From Photobacterium atrarenae (GTDB taxonomy: Bacteria; Pseudomonadota; Gammaproteobacteria; Enterobacterales; Vibrionaceae), in contig NZ_CP101509.1 of assembly GCF_024380015.1 (NCBI RefSeq), forward strand, positions 1,674,001 through 1,738,000: a stretch of DNA of 64,000 nt, given 5' to 3'. A model generated the notes under the pieces. The model worked only from the letters and a program-made list of their open reading frames with translations. It was not told where the DNA came from and searched no databases. Shown piece after piece: positions 1-7,853 of the stretch. The position numbers and the translations under genes are program-made. How positions within the stretch are numbered: position 1 is the stretch's first letter; each line of letters opens with the position of its first letter.

Positions 1-523
1 CCTTCGGCTCGGTCGAGCGAGGCGGTGGCTGACGTGGCTCCGCATCCGGGATTAAAAAAGTGACCAGATAAGCGATGATCACCGACAGCGTGCCAGCCAG
101 CAGGTTTCCGACAATCAATTCATTCAGATCGACATTCGGGTAGCTGGCAAAATGGAGCATGATGCTCAGGCTCAGTACGCCTGTGGCGCCGAACAGAAAC
201 AAGCTGCCTTTGGACATACAGGCGAACTTGTATAAAAACAGGCCGAAGACGATCAGGGTCATCAGCCCCGGATGGCTGCCGAACAGCCCTCCAAGGATCC
301 CGACTTCCAACGCGCAGACCACCCCGGAAGCAAAGAGCTGCCGGGCGGCGTGCAGCGACATCACCGGTACCATGCCCAATAACAGCATCGGCAACACGGT
401 AAAGAAAACCCCGTAATTCCAGCCGAAGATTTTACTGATGGTGAATCCCAGCGTTGCGCCGCAGGCGATCCGGACGCACTGGCGTAGATCATTTTCGGAT
501 AAAGGGTGCTCCCAAAGCCGCAT
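1..523 (-). CDS. DUF2955-type membrane protein, partial (3' end outside window)
   Basis: Reading the minus strand from ATG at 523 gives an open frame of about 174 codons that runs off the window edge. The protein is strongly hydrophobic with several membrane helices separated by short loops, and resembles DUF2955 proteins that accompany HlyD-type adaptors in proteobacterial efflux operons. It starts 11 bp after the stop codon of the HlyD gene, so the two are almost certainly co-transcribed with the marR gene. By family knowledge it would be the inner-membrane partner of the efflux system; substrate unknown. The C-terminus is missing only because the window ends. Confidence 0.7.
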   Translation of the reverse strand, partial: MRLWEHPLSENDLRQCVRIACGATLGFTISKIFGWNYGVFFTVLPMLLLGMVPVMSLHAARQLFASGVVCALEVGILGGLFGSHPGLMTLIVFGLFLYKFACMSKGSLFLFGATGVLSLSIMLHFASYPNVDLNELIVGNLLAGTLSVIIAYLVTFLIPDAEPRQPPPRSTEPK

Positions 524-534
524 GGTGCCTCCGG

Positions 535-1593
535 TTAGTAGATGTAGTGCAGGGTGCTCAGGAATTTAATCTGGGCAAAAGCCAGCCATGACAGCAGGGT
601 ACCGTCCGGCACCAGTTGCACCGTCGCCCGTGCGCCAGCCGGTAGCGGTTTTTCCAGTGTGTCCTGCATCGTCAGATGCAGACGCATCCGCTGTGCATCA
701 CGAACCCAGCGGTTGGATTCAGTTGGGGTTGCCAGGTTACCGTCGGCACTGAACTGACCGTTGCTGACTCCGGCATCCAGGCTGCTGATCTCTGCCGCAT
801 AAACCGTCCCTGGTCGGCTGTCGAAGGCAATCAAGGCTTTGCTGTGTTGATCAAAATGGCGCAAGCTTTTTTCACGGAAATCGGCAATGATATCTAACTT
901 GGTATCCACCAGAGCAACCAAAGGTTTACCAGCCGCAGCATAGGTGCCCGGCTCAAGTTGCAGGTTGGTGATCACCCCATCATGTCGGGCAGTCACCTGG
1001 GTATACGAGAGATTCAGCAGGGCTTTTTCCAGCTTGTTCTTGGCGACGCGGATATTGATGTTGGTGTCATCCTCGGCACCACGATTGACTTTCAGCTCTT
1101 TCAGGCTGGCCCGTGCAGCCGTCAGATCGGCTTTGGCGGCTGTCGCGGCGCTGATGGCGTCATCACGAAGCTGGCGGGAAGTACCGTTGCGCTGAAAGAG
1201 GGTATTCAAACGGTTGGCTTCACGGACTTTCTGCTCAGCAATAATTTCACTGGCGGTCATCTTGGCTTCGGCCGCCGCGATGGATGCATCCAGTTGATCG
1301 TTGTTTTTGATGGCTTGGGCCAGCTGTAAGCGGGCTTCGCCAACGGCCAGCTCAAACGGCTGCGTGTCGATTTCAAACAGCACATCGCCTTGTTTGACCG
1401 GCTGGTTGGTATGGACATACACCTTGCTGACCGGGCCATTGACCTGCGGTGCGACCTGGGTAACCGTCCGGGTTGCCATTGCTTGCGGCGTCAGCGGAAC
1501 GGCCAGATCAGCCACGAGGAAATAGGCGAAAGTCAGGACAAACAGGATGATGCTGTGTTTGATCCAGCGGGCAAATTTCTGATCAGGTGTCAT
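535..1593 (-). CDS. HlyD/EmrA-type efflux adaptor (membrane fusion protein)
   Basis: This 352-residue protein has one N-terminal membrane helix (about residues 13-31), a biotinyl-lipoyl-like half motif (VNGPVSKVYV, then NQPVKQGDVLFEID), a long alpha-helical hairpin rich in Ala, Glu and Lys (about 75-185) and a second lipoyl half followed by a beta domain. That is the standard order of HlyD-family periplasmic adaptors, which bridge an inner-membrane transporter to an outer-membrane channel. It lies between marR (32 bp upstream) and the DUF2955 gene (11 bp downstream), consistent with one MarR-regulated drug or phenolic-acid efflux operon. The substrate cannot be told from sequence. Confidence 0.85.
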   Translation of the reverse strand: MTPDQKFARWIKHSIILFVLTFAYFLVADLAVPLTPQAMATRTVTQVAPQVNGPVSKVYVHTNQPVKQGDVLFEIDTQPFELAVGEARLQLAQAIKNNDQLDASIAAAEAKMTASEIIAEQKVREANRLNTLFQRNGTSRQLRDDAISAATAAKADLTAARASLKELKVNRGAEDDTNINIRVAKNKLEKALLNLSYTQVTARHDGVITNLQLEPGTYAAAGKPLVALVDTKLDIIADFREKSLRHFDQHSKALIAFDSRPGTVYAAEISSLDAGVSNGQFSADGNLATPTESNRWVRDAQRMRLHLTMQDTLEKPLPAGARATVQLVPDGTLLSWLAFAQIKFLSTLHYIY

Positions 1594-1625
1594 AAAAAGA
1601 TTACTTCTCCGTCTGTACGTCGTTG

Positions 1626-2093
1626 TTATTGTTCGGTGTGGGTGTTGAGCGTGTTTAAGGCATTTCCGGCAATCAGTTCCAGCGTGCTGCTCATCTTGAC
1701 CAACTCTTCGTCGCTGAGCCCGGTCAGTAAACTCTGCCGGACTTGCAGGATCCGGGTTTCCATCTGTTTGAGCAGTGCGCGGCCTTCGTCGGTCAGGCCG
1801 ACAATGCGGGCGCGTTTATCGTGCTGGCAGCTGTGACGCACGATCAGCGACTGTTCTTCAAGCTGTTTTAAGGTGCGCATTAAAGACGCCAGTTCAATCT
1901 CCAGCGCTTCCGCCAGAACCTTCTGGCTGACGTTGTCGCCCAGCCGTTGCAACTTCCACAGTGCAGTCCAGCGTGGGTGAGTGAGCCCCAGCGGCGCTAG
2001 CTCCTTGTCCGCAACCATTTTCCAAAGGCGGGCAACCCGCGCCAGCTGCTCAGCGAGCGATAAGTTTTGCAGCAGATTGATGTCTTTGACCAT
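1626..2093 (-). CDS. MarR/SlyA-family transcriptional regulator
   Basis: A 155-residue protein with the MarR winged-helix layout: an N-terminal dimerisation helix, a helix-turn-helix around residues 55-85 (VSQKVLAEALEIELASLMRTLKQLEEQ), and the wing with conserved D-KRARIVGLTDEG. It is the first gene of a minus-strand operon with the HlyD adaptor and the DUF2955 protein, and is very probably a repressor released by a compound that the pump exports. Two palindromes directly upstream (2110-2151) are the likely binding sites, giving autoregulation. The family call is secure; the ligand is unknown. Confidence 0.88.
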   Translation of the reverse strand: MVKDINLLQNLSLAEQLARVARLWKMVADKELAPLGLTHPRWTALWKLQRLGDNVSQKVLAEALEIELASLMRTLKQLEEQSLIVRHSCQHDKRARIVGLTDEGRALLKQMETRILQVRQSLLTGLSDEELVKMSSTLELIAGNALNTLNTHTEQ

Positions 2094-2109
2094 GAGAGAC
2101 GCCTTTAAT

Positions 2110-2151
2110 ACTTAGCAAGCTAAGTAATATACTTTAGTTAGCAGGCTAAGT
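2110..2151. promoter_or_regulatory. Double palindromic operator upstream of marR
   Basis: Two inverted repeats lie just before the marR start. ACTTAGCAAGCTAAGT at 2110-2125 is a perfect palindrome with 7-bp arms and an AA centre. AGTTAGCAGGCTAAGT at 2136-2151 matches it with one arm mismatch. Their centres are 26 bp apart. Paired short palindromes at this place are typical MarR/SlyA operators, so they probably mediate autorepression of the efflux operon. The repeats are seen directly; binding is inferred. Confidence 0.7.
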
Positions 2152-2382
2152 AAATGGTTGTGAGGTATATCACACAATTGTGCTTCGGGTGGGATGGGTA
2201 AAAAGGTTGGAGATAGGAATGCTTACTTTGCACGGTTCAACTGGGGACTGACATTACTGTTTGGTGATCTAACTAACTGAAAAATGGTCAAATTGTGGCT
2301 ATAGTGTGTGAAAAAGCAGTGCGGTAGCTGAATAAAACCGAGCAGGCTGCCTAATTGGCTGTTAGCTTATACATGGAAAGTT

Positions 2383-3429
2383 ATGAAAATTCGGGAAATT
2401 GTTGAAGAAACACTAAGAGATTCAGGAAGTGGTAAAAGCGCTGACACGTGTGCCAAGTCCATACTATGCAACTTAATAAAAGAAAATGAGCCTTTCCAAG
2501 CCATCGAGTTGAAGAGCTTAGAACACCTATTGCTTATGATGAAAGAGTCGACCTTTCCTCATGTTTATGGAGAAGGTGGCGTATTTTATTTTTCTGCATA
2601 TTATTTTCATGATGGTAGATATCCGGTAGGTCGAAATTATTTCATCCGAGAGGCGGACTTGCTGAAAATTGCTAGGTTGCATGCTTACTTCAAGTCCAAC
2701 GGATTGGAGCTGCCTATCATTCCACCTAATCAGCTTGGAAAAAAGATAAGTCAAGATGGCTTTGAAGCAAGAATACGGGAGTTTAGGCAGCGGCAATCTC
2801 GCGAAACAGAAATGTTTAAAGACTTATTTGAGGGGCGTTCACAATCGACTTCCGTAGAAAAGTCTATGTTTCTTAATTCTCCTGGCTGCCTTGTTTGTGG
2901 TGATAATAATTTTAGGATGATGTGTTATACGCTGAGTGCGACTAAGGGGTTTATGGTTGGATTTAATCTATGTGACAACCATATGGAGGTAGCTATATCT
3001 GAAAACAGTCTACTTGAGTACTTGGCCAAACTATTCAAACAACCACCACCTTTTCAGTTAGTACCTCTAAAAGCTAAAGAGCATTTTGAACTGGTTTTAT
3101 CATGGCTCCCCAAGGAGTTAGGTTGTAAAGTCGAAAAGACTAACGCAAATACTATGACACTAGTAAGACCATCAGGGTTAAAAGGGATTTTCAGGCTAGA
3201 CTCGCCTGGAAATTATGCCTATATGATTTTCGGATCAGATGGCAAAGAGGTTGCTCGAATTGATTCCGCTGATCATCACAATGTCAATTTTGGCCCTGAC
3301 CACTTGCATGTAGATTTAACTAAGAAAAAGGGGAAAATAGAGTCAAGTTTCACTATTGGCAGCCCTTTAATTGATACAAAGAAAATACTAGAACTTATTG
3401 AGTTAAAAGAGGCTGAGTTTGAAAGCTAA
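2383..3429 (+). CDS. Hypothetical protein (348 aa) in cassette-like region
   Basis: I do not recognise this protein. It is soluble (no signal peptide or membrane segment). A central stretch (about residues 165-205) has CLVCGDN and later LCDNH, which together could bind zinc. The C-terminal third carries a His-rich segment (DHHNVNFGPDHLHVDL). The gene is AT-rich compared with the housekeeping genes around the region. It begins 16 bp after a GTTAGCT box, and its stop codon overlaps the start of an attC-like site, which is the geometry of an integron gene cassette. Confidence 0.6.
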   Translation: MKIREIVEETLRDSGSGKSADTCAKSILCNLIKENEPFQAIELKSLEHLLLMMKESTFPHVYGEGGVFYFSAYYFHDGRYPVGRNYFIREADLLKIARLHAYFKSNGLELPIIPPNQLGKKISQDGFEARIREFRQRQSRETEMFKDLFEGRSQSTSVEKSMFLNSPGCLVCGDNNFRMMCYTLSATKGFMVGFNLCDNHMEVAISENSLLEYLAKLFKQPPPFQLVPLKAKEHFELVLSWLPKELGCKVEKTNANTMTLVRPSGLKGIFRLDSPGNYAYMIFGSDGKEVARIDSADHHNVNFGPDHLHVDLTKKKGKIESSFTIGSPLIDTKKILELIELKEAEFES

Positions 3430-3540
3430 CAAATTGCTGCACTCGGACACATACAGCTACGCTCGCTTTTGTGTGTTGCTACGCTCCATATCATATAAAA
3501 ACGCTCTCCGCAGTATGTGCCGGTGAGTAAGGCGTTAAAT
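3427..3540 (+). other. attC-like recombination site (integron cassette junction)
   Basis: The segment starts with TAAC at 3427, overlapping the stop codon of the preceding gene, and ends with GTTAAAT (3534-3540), a perfect match to the GTTRRRY core of integron cassettes. Inside, 3442-3454 (CTC, GG, a bulged A, CACATAC) can pair with 3513-3527 (GTATGTG, CC, then GAG after a small bulge). An imperfect hairpin with extrahelical bases and a terminal GTTRRRY is the defining shape of attC. The next gene starts 15 bp later, as in cassette arrays. The left core is not a perfect RYYYAAC. Confidence 0.6.
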
Positions 3541-3554
3541 TACAGGAGGAAAAT

Positions 3555-4187
3555 TTGAGTAAAACTTTAGATAGGGAAGACGGTGTAGAAATAGATCACG
3601 ATACCAATGAAATTCTTCCTGCGATTAGAAAAGAGAATGATATCGAAGCTCTGAAAAGCCTGTTTAGGATAGCGCTCGCTACGAGAGATTTTGAAATCAC
3701 ACAATTGGTTCAAAGAAACAACTTTTTTATGATCTTTCAAGGCGTACTATTTGCTGGCGTAATGCAATCCGCTCACACAAAGCCTTTGGTTAGTTTCTTA
3801 GTTTGTGTAGTTGGCTTAGTTGTATCTTTATTTCAAGTAGGCATGGCAAGTGGTGCCAAATTTTGGCAAGAGTATTGGGAGGAAGCCTTAAAAGAAGTAG
3901 AGAAAAAACTGCTTTTTCGGCTGTGCGGGCCTGAAGCGCAGCGAAGCTACTTGCTTGCATTGTTTCACGATGACAGAGCGACATACAGGAAAATAGTATC
4001 GCGTAGGCTCAGTGGACATAAAGATAGTTTTATGTCTATATCATCATGGTTGATCATGAAGCAGTTTTCAGTGAGTCGAATTCCCATTTATGTTGGCCTC
4101 ACACTATCGGTTGTTTGGCTAATTATGATCGCAGCTGTTGTTGATATCCAAGTATCAGGCTTTTCCTTTGAGATAATTGGTTTCTGA
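3555..4187 (+). CDS. Membrane protein, RipA-like octameric family (tentative)
   Basis: A 210-residue protein starting at TTG (3555) behind a strong AGGAGG. It has a hydrophilic N-terminus, a pair of membrane helices at about residues 55-95, a charged amphipathic middle region (FWQEYWEEALKEVEKKL) and a last membrane helix near residues 175-200. The layout and the NNFFMIFQG and MASGAKFWQE segments remind me of small proteins annotated as RipA-family membrane proteins that occur as cassettes in chromosomal integrons. This is a recollection of family resemblance, not a search. The gene sits directly between an attC-like site and a second folded site. Confidence 0.55.
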   Translation: MSKTLDREDGVEIDHDTNEILPAIRKENDIEALKSLFRIALATRDFEITQLVQRNNFFMIFQGVLFAGVMQSAHTKPLVSFLVCVVGLVVSLFQVGMASGAKFWQEYWEEALKEVEKKLLFRLCGPEAQRSYLLALFHDDRATYRKIVSRRLSGHKDSFMSISSWLIMKQFSVSRIPIYVGLTLSVVWLIMIAAVVDIQVSGFSFEIIGF

Positions 4188-4196
4188 GAAATTGTA

Positions 4197-4275
4197 ATTT
4201 AACAAATAAGGATACGTGTCGCGCAGCCGACACTTCTATCCGGGTGTTGAACAAGCCCGGACGGCCTTATTAAGC
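4197..4275 (+). other. attC-like core with three-way-junction fold
   Basis: ATTTAAC at 4197-4203 matches the RYYYAAC core of attC exactly, 10 bp after the stop of the membrane-protein gene. The sequence can fold as an outer stem (AATAAGG 4205-4211 with CCTTATT 4265-4271) enclosing two perfect hairpins: GTGTCG/CGACAC (4216-4233) and CCGGG/CCCGG (4240-4260). The right-hand core is only ATTAAGC, so as an attC it is imperfect. It could instead be a structured RNA end belonging to the adjoining decayed IS110-type element. Confidence 0.4.
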
Positions 4276-4356
4276 AAATTGCTCGGTTAGGATTCGGTGG
4301 GGGTTGCGCCCGCGGTTTTCTTCAGGGCGATCGCAGCCGGGAAGTGACCACAGTGT

Positions 4357-4672
4357 GTTTCACTTCAATGGGTTGGCGCCTGATTCAGTCTTGCGTTGGC
4401 TTCCTCCTCGTTGGTGATGCTACGCTATTCTCCTTATTCTGTTTGCCTTGCGGCTACCCCGTGAAAGCAACGCAAATCGCGACGGCGTCATTGAGGTCGT
4501 GATATTGTTTTGTAGATCAATGCCTTGCCTTGGTTATCCTCACCGTGGATACTGAAACGATGTTTGGCTAAATCAATGCCATAGACAGATGGTGATATGG
4601 TGGCCTCCGGTAATTAAGGGATCAGACTTACTAAGAATGGCAAAGCCTGATGAGGGGGAATCCATGTCATTC
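4357..4672 (-). mobile_element. Decayed IS110/IS1111-type element, copy 1 (transposase N-terminus only)
   Basis: On the minus strand, GGAGG precedes what was the transposase start, now ATA at 4598. The frame then reads through YGIDLAKHRFSIHGED to a stop at 4488. That is the N-terminal catalytic block of IS110-family DEDD transposases (GID-AK-x-F-x-hG). The rest of the roughly 1-kb gene is missing. The 100 bp before the start (4576-4676) is repeated at 6051-6147 next to a second remnant. It ends at a GTTAGCT box in front of a small gene, as expected for IS1111-type elements that target cassette attC sites. Non-functional. Confidence 0.6.
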
Positions 4673-4693
4673 GTTAGCTGTTTGGAGGAAATA

Positions 4694-5074
4694 ATGAATT
4701 CAAAGGAAGTCGTCCTAGCTTTTTGGGATGCAATGAACACTAATGATTTTGCTAAAGCTAGTGAGTGGCTTAGTCCTGATTTTGAAGGTTTCTGGCCTCA
4801 GTCTGGTGAGCTTATTATAGGCAGAGACAACTTTGCAGCTCTCAATTCCTATTATCCGGCCAACGGTGTTTGGGAATTTGAAATTCATTCGGTAGTTTGT
4901 GACGGCACAACAGTTGTTACAGATGTCTCAATTACAGATAGTGTCCAAAAAGCACGAGCTATTACGTTTCATACCGTTGAAAATGGGCTAATCAGTAAGC
5001 AAAAAGAGTTTTGGCCAGACCCAATGGAACCTCAAGAGTGGAGATCAAAGTGGGTAAAGGTTGTACAAGAATAA
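4694..5074 (+). CDS. NTF2-like/SnoaL-fold protein
   Basis: The best start is ATG 4694, preceded by TTGGAGGAA, giving 126 residues. The protein has the cone-shaped NTF2-like pattern: two N-terminal helices (VVLAFWDAMNTNDFAKASEWLSP), then FEGFWPQSGELIIGRDNF and alternating beta strands ending in WRSKW. Such small proteins may be enzymes or ligand binders; the reaction cannot be inferred. It lies between a decayed IS110-type end and an RYYYAAC-type core (ATCTAAC, 5082-5088) just after its stop, so it looks like a mobile cassette gene. Confidence 0.65.
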   Translation: MNSKEVVLAFWDAMNTNDFAKASEWLSPDFEGFWPQSGELIIGRDNFAALNSYYPANGVWEFEIHSVVCDGTTVVTDVSITDSVQKARAITFHTVENGLISKQKEFWPDPMEPQEWRSKWVKVVQE

Positions 5075-5130
5075 GCTACGCATCTAACAAATGACTATGG
5101 CGTCAATAGCTAAATTTACGCTGTTTTTGC

Positions 5131-5372
5131 CTACCTGACGTAATCGTGCAGCATCGCATTGAGGATGACACTATCCTCAACTGAGTAGACTAAGCGGCAA
5201 CCTGATTGCCGCAGTTTGATTTGATGCATGTTGTCAGCACCGGAAAGCCTTGAAGTGGTACATATAGGTTTTCTAAGCGCCCAATCAGCTTTGTTATAAA
5301 CTGTTGCTGCAGGGTAGAAGCAAGCTTTTTCCACTATTTGAGTGTGCTCTTTTTGAATTTAAGTTCATCCTC
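5131..5372 (-). pseudogene. relE: relE-family toxin pseudogene
   Basis: The minus strand encodes a broken RelE toxin. The first part reads ELKFKKSTLK, an in-frame TAG, then WKKLASTLQQQF and KLIGRLEN. After a one-base frameshift it resumes as RLSGADNMHQIKLRQSGCRLVYSVED. This order (basic N-terminal helix, LSGADN, IKLR-SG-RLVY) is the RelE fold, here interrupted by a stop and a frameshift and lacking a clear start. No antitoxin gene is recognisable beside it. relBE-type pairs are common passengers of Vibrio chromosomal integrons, which fits the surroundings. The rest of the 5075-5521 gap holds an ATCTAAC core (5082), an inverted repeat around 5413-5442 and a GTTAGCT box (5478). Confidence 0.7.
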
Positions 5373-5521
5373 TCACCCTGTTATCGGGCCACTATCCATT
5401 GATTGTCGAGCTTAACTTGTTCAAATAATTCGAACAAGTTATTAGTCATGCTCGTGTTGTTGCATTTTTGTCGGTGGGTTAGCTTACTCACTAGGTCAAT
5501 CATAAACATTAAGGGATAGAA

Positions 5522-5926
5522 ATGACGGCATTAACAAGCGGTATACACCATGTAGGGCTAACAGTCTCCAATTTAGAAGCGAGCGCGAAGTTTTTCACTG
5601 AATTACTTGGTTGGAGCGAGGTGAAAAGAAATCCTGATTACCCTGCTATTTTCGTCAGTGACGGGAAAATTATGCTTACATTATGGTCTTCTAAAACGGA
5701 TGCTCCGGTGTCTTTCGATAGAAAAACCAACGTCGGCCTGCATCACTTGGCGTTGCAGGTTGAAAGCGAAGGAAATCTAAATACCGTTTATGAAGTACTA
5801 ACAAAAGCGGGTATCACTGTTGAATTTTCTCCGGAGTTAGTGAAAGAAGGGCCAGCAAAGCACATGATGTGTTATGACCCGAGTGGAATTCGAGTGGAAT
5901 TTTTCTGGAGTGGAGTGTCGGAATAG
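5522..5926 (+). CDS. VOC-family (glyoxalase/dioxygenase superfamily) protein
   Basis: A 134-residue protein with the vicinal-oxygen-chelate fold: HHVGLTVSNLEASAKFFTELLGW at the N-terminus (first metal-ligand position in HHVG), LHHLALQV in the middle (second) and DPSGIRVEFFW at the C-terminus (Glu ligand). It could be a glyoxalase, a fosfomycin- or bleomycin-type resistance protein or a small dioxygenase; sequence alone does not decide. It starts 38 bp after a GTTAGCT box and is followed directly by the second IS110-type remnant. Confidence 0.75.
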   Translation: MTALTSGIHHVGLTVSNLEASAKFFTELLGWSEVKRNPDYPAIFVSDGKIMLTLWSSKTDAPVSFDRKTNVGLHHLALQVESEGNLNTVYEVLTKAGITVEFSPELVKEGPAKHMMCYDPSGIRVEFFWSGVSE

Positions 5927-5935
5927 TCATCATCG

Positions 5936-6143
5936 GTTTCACTTCAGTATGATTCGCAACGCGTGACATTTTTGTTGCGCGTTGTGTTTTGTGTTCCAGG
6001 AGATGACCGTGATGATCTTTGCTGCGGATAGTGATACTTTGTTCGGCCAAATGCCATAGACAGATTGTGATAGGGTGGCCTCCGGTGGTTTCGCCATTAG
6101 ACTTCCCCTGTGTGGTAAAGCATGATGAGGGTGCATTTCATTC
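5936..6143 (-). mobile_element. Decayed IS110/IS1111-type element, copy 2
   Basis: The minus strand has the same GGAGGCCACC leader as copy 1, with the original start codon now CTA (6073). It continues SQSVYGI, then a frameshift to SIT-SKDHHGHLLEHKTQ, again the N-terminus of an IS110-type transposase. 6051-6147 is the homologue of 4576-4676, ending just before GTTATGT. Both remnants share GTTTCACTTCA at their distal side (5936 here, 4357 in copy 1). Internal deletion and point decay make the element inactive. The pair suggests that one element type repeatedly inserted at cassette junctions. Confidence 0.55.
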
Positions 6144-6168
6144 GTTATGTTCAAGGAGAAAAAGCACC

Positions 6169-6927
6169 ATGCAAGGATTCGGAAATGGACTTGATGAGCA
6201 AGGATTTATTCAAAATGTTTACTCTCCAGAGTATATCCAACCTGAGTTTCAATCGGTTGTTGAGTCTGTAGTGAATGAATTGAGGCGTCGGCTCCCGAAT
6301 CAGATTGATGGAATTTATTTATACGGTAGCGTACCTAGAGGTAATGCTGTTCTTGGTAAATCCGACTTAGATTTGTCCTTGGTCCTTAAGCGTCCAATTA
6401 TCGAAAGTGATCGTGAGGTTTTCAAATATATATCTCTTTCGTTACCTCAATCTCATCCAGAGATTAGTAAGTTAGATATCGACCCTGGCTGTGTTGGTGA
6501 GGTCATGCAACCTCAAGAAATATACCACTGGCAATTTTGGCTAAAACATTGCTGTTGCTTCATTTGGGGGAATGATTTATCTCAACAGTTTCCACGGCAA
6601 CGGCCAAGTATTGAAATCGCTAATGCGCTTAATGGGGATCTTCTTGAATTTCGAGACCAAATAGAGGGTCGGATGGAAGCAATGCATGCAGATGAAGTCA
6701 GTAAAGTTATAGGTAAAAAACTACTAAGAGCCGCCTATTACTTCGTCGCAGAAAAAGATGGAAGTTGGTATACAGACTTAGGTCAATGTTATCAAGTCGC
6801 AGCCCGGTATTATCCACATCTGAGTGATGAACTTAAAATGACTTACGAGTTAGCTAGTGGGTATTATTCATCCAAAGAGGACGCCATTCAACTCCTAGAG
6901 CAATTGAGTCAAAAGTTAACATCATGA
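6169..6927 (+). CDS. Nucleotidyltransferase-domain protein (aminoglycoside-type)
   Basis: A 252-residue protein, start chosen at ATG 6169 behind AAGGAG. An in-frame upstream extension translates the IS remnant and is not used. It has the hallmark GS-x10-D-x-D motif of the polymerase-beta/AadA nucleotidyltransferase fold (YLYGSVPRGNAVLGKSDLDL, about residues 50-70), followed by a helical C-terminal domain. Relatives adenylylate aminoglycosides or act in HEPN/MNT toxin systems. The C-terminal domain does not clearly match AadA, so drug resistance is not asserted. It appears as a stand-alone cassette-like gene. Confidence 0.65.
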   Translation: MQGFGNGLDEQGFIQNVYSPEYIQPEFQSVVESVVNELRRRLPNQIDGIYLYGSVPRGNAVLGKSDLDLSLVLKRPIIESDREVFKYISLSLPQSHPEISKLDIDPGCVGEVMQPQEIYHWQFWLKHCCCFIWGNDLSQQFPRQRPSIEIANALNGDLLEFRDQIEGRMEAMHADEVSKVIGKKLLRAAYYFVAEKDGSWYTDLGQCYQVAARYYPHLSDELKMTYELASGYYSSKEDAIQLLEQLSQKLTS

Positions 6928-7142
6928 TCTTAACCTGGCGACTTTGTTACTCATTACCGATGGTCGGTGATCTTCTCTACCAGAGTATTGAACTGTTCTG
7001 CTTCATCATAAGGTTGATTGTTCTGACATCATAGAGGGGGGGGATGTCATACTTGACGACAGCACACTGATTACGGTGTAGTGGGGATTTCCGGTGGACT
7101 CAAAATCCCCCTGTTCCGGGCGGTATGTGAAAGGAGTATAAA

Positions 7143-7760
7143 ATGGAAGCCAGCACCATCAAGAACGTTGTTTTCGACATCGGAAATGTAGTCGTCCGGT
7201 GGGCTCCACTTGAAATTACCCGGCTGACTTTCGGAGAAATTGACTCAGTTGAAGAGCGAGCTCAATCAATCTTTCAGTCTGATATTTGGTTAAATCTCAA
7301 TAAAGGCTTTATCTCTGAGAGCGAAGCAAAATTTCACTATCAGAAAGTGCTTGGCTTATCTGAGTTAGAGTGCGAGCGTCTGTTCTACTATGTGAAGCAA
7401 ACACAGTTACTTATCTATGGTTCTGTTGATTTAATCAAGCGTGTAAAAACAGCAGACTATCGGGTTTTTGCGCTCACTGATAATGTGCATGAAATAGTGT
7501 CCCATTTAAAATCGACTTACACGTTTTGGGATTTGTTCGAAGGTGCAACAGTTTCTGCTGAAGTCGGGTTGTTGAAGCCTCAACCGGAAATCTATCAATC
7601 ACTGCTGACCCAATTTGGCCTTGAAGCTTCTGAAACTGTGTTTATTGATGACATGCCATACAATGTCGAAGGTGCTGAATCGGTTGGTATTGCTGGAATT
7701 CAGTTTGAAACCTCTGCCCAATGTGAAAGTGCTTTGAAAGCGCTAGGTCTGTCTTTTTAA
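7143..7760 (+). CDS. HAD-superfamily phosphatase (YihX-like)
   Basis: A 205-residue HAD hydrolase. Motif I is VFDIGNVVVRW (nucleophile Asp near residue 12; the second acidic position is Asn, as in YihX-type sugar phosphatases). Motif II is ALTDN (about 115), motif III is the Lys of LLKPQPEIY and motif IV is FIDDMPYNVEGA. The helical cap lies between motifs I and II. It probably removes phosphate from a sugar phosphate; the substrate is unknown. Start ATG 7143 has AAAGGAG upstream. The upstream gap (6928-7142) holds two hairpins but no gene. Confidence 0.8.
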   Translation: MEASTIKNVVFDIGNVVVRWAPLEITRLTFGEIDSVEERAQSIFQSDIWLNLNKGFISESEAKFHYQKVLGLSELECERLFYYVKQTQLLIYGSVDLIKRVKTADYRVFALTDNVHEIVSHLKSTYTFWDLFEGATVSAEVGLLKPQPEIYQSLLTQFGLEASETVFIDDMPYNVEGAESVGIAGIQFETSAQCESALKALGLSF

Positions 7761-7853
7761 CAAATTGAACTTTCACAGAACTGCACGCCATGAGATGAAC
7801 GACCAACAGTGAATAACATTCCATTTAATGCATGAAAACAAAAAGGAAGTGAC

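Noticed and set aside
159..416. Plus-strand open frame at the window start
   Set aside because: It is the shadow of the minus-strand DUF2955 gene, whose membrane-helix pattern is coherent.
7081..7122. Sequence resembling a tRNA-Leu anticodon arm (GGTGGACTCAAAATCC)
   Set aside because: No acceptor, D or T arms can be formed around it; it is better described as the hairpin GGGGATTT/AAATCCCC.
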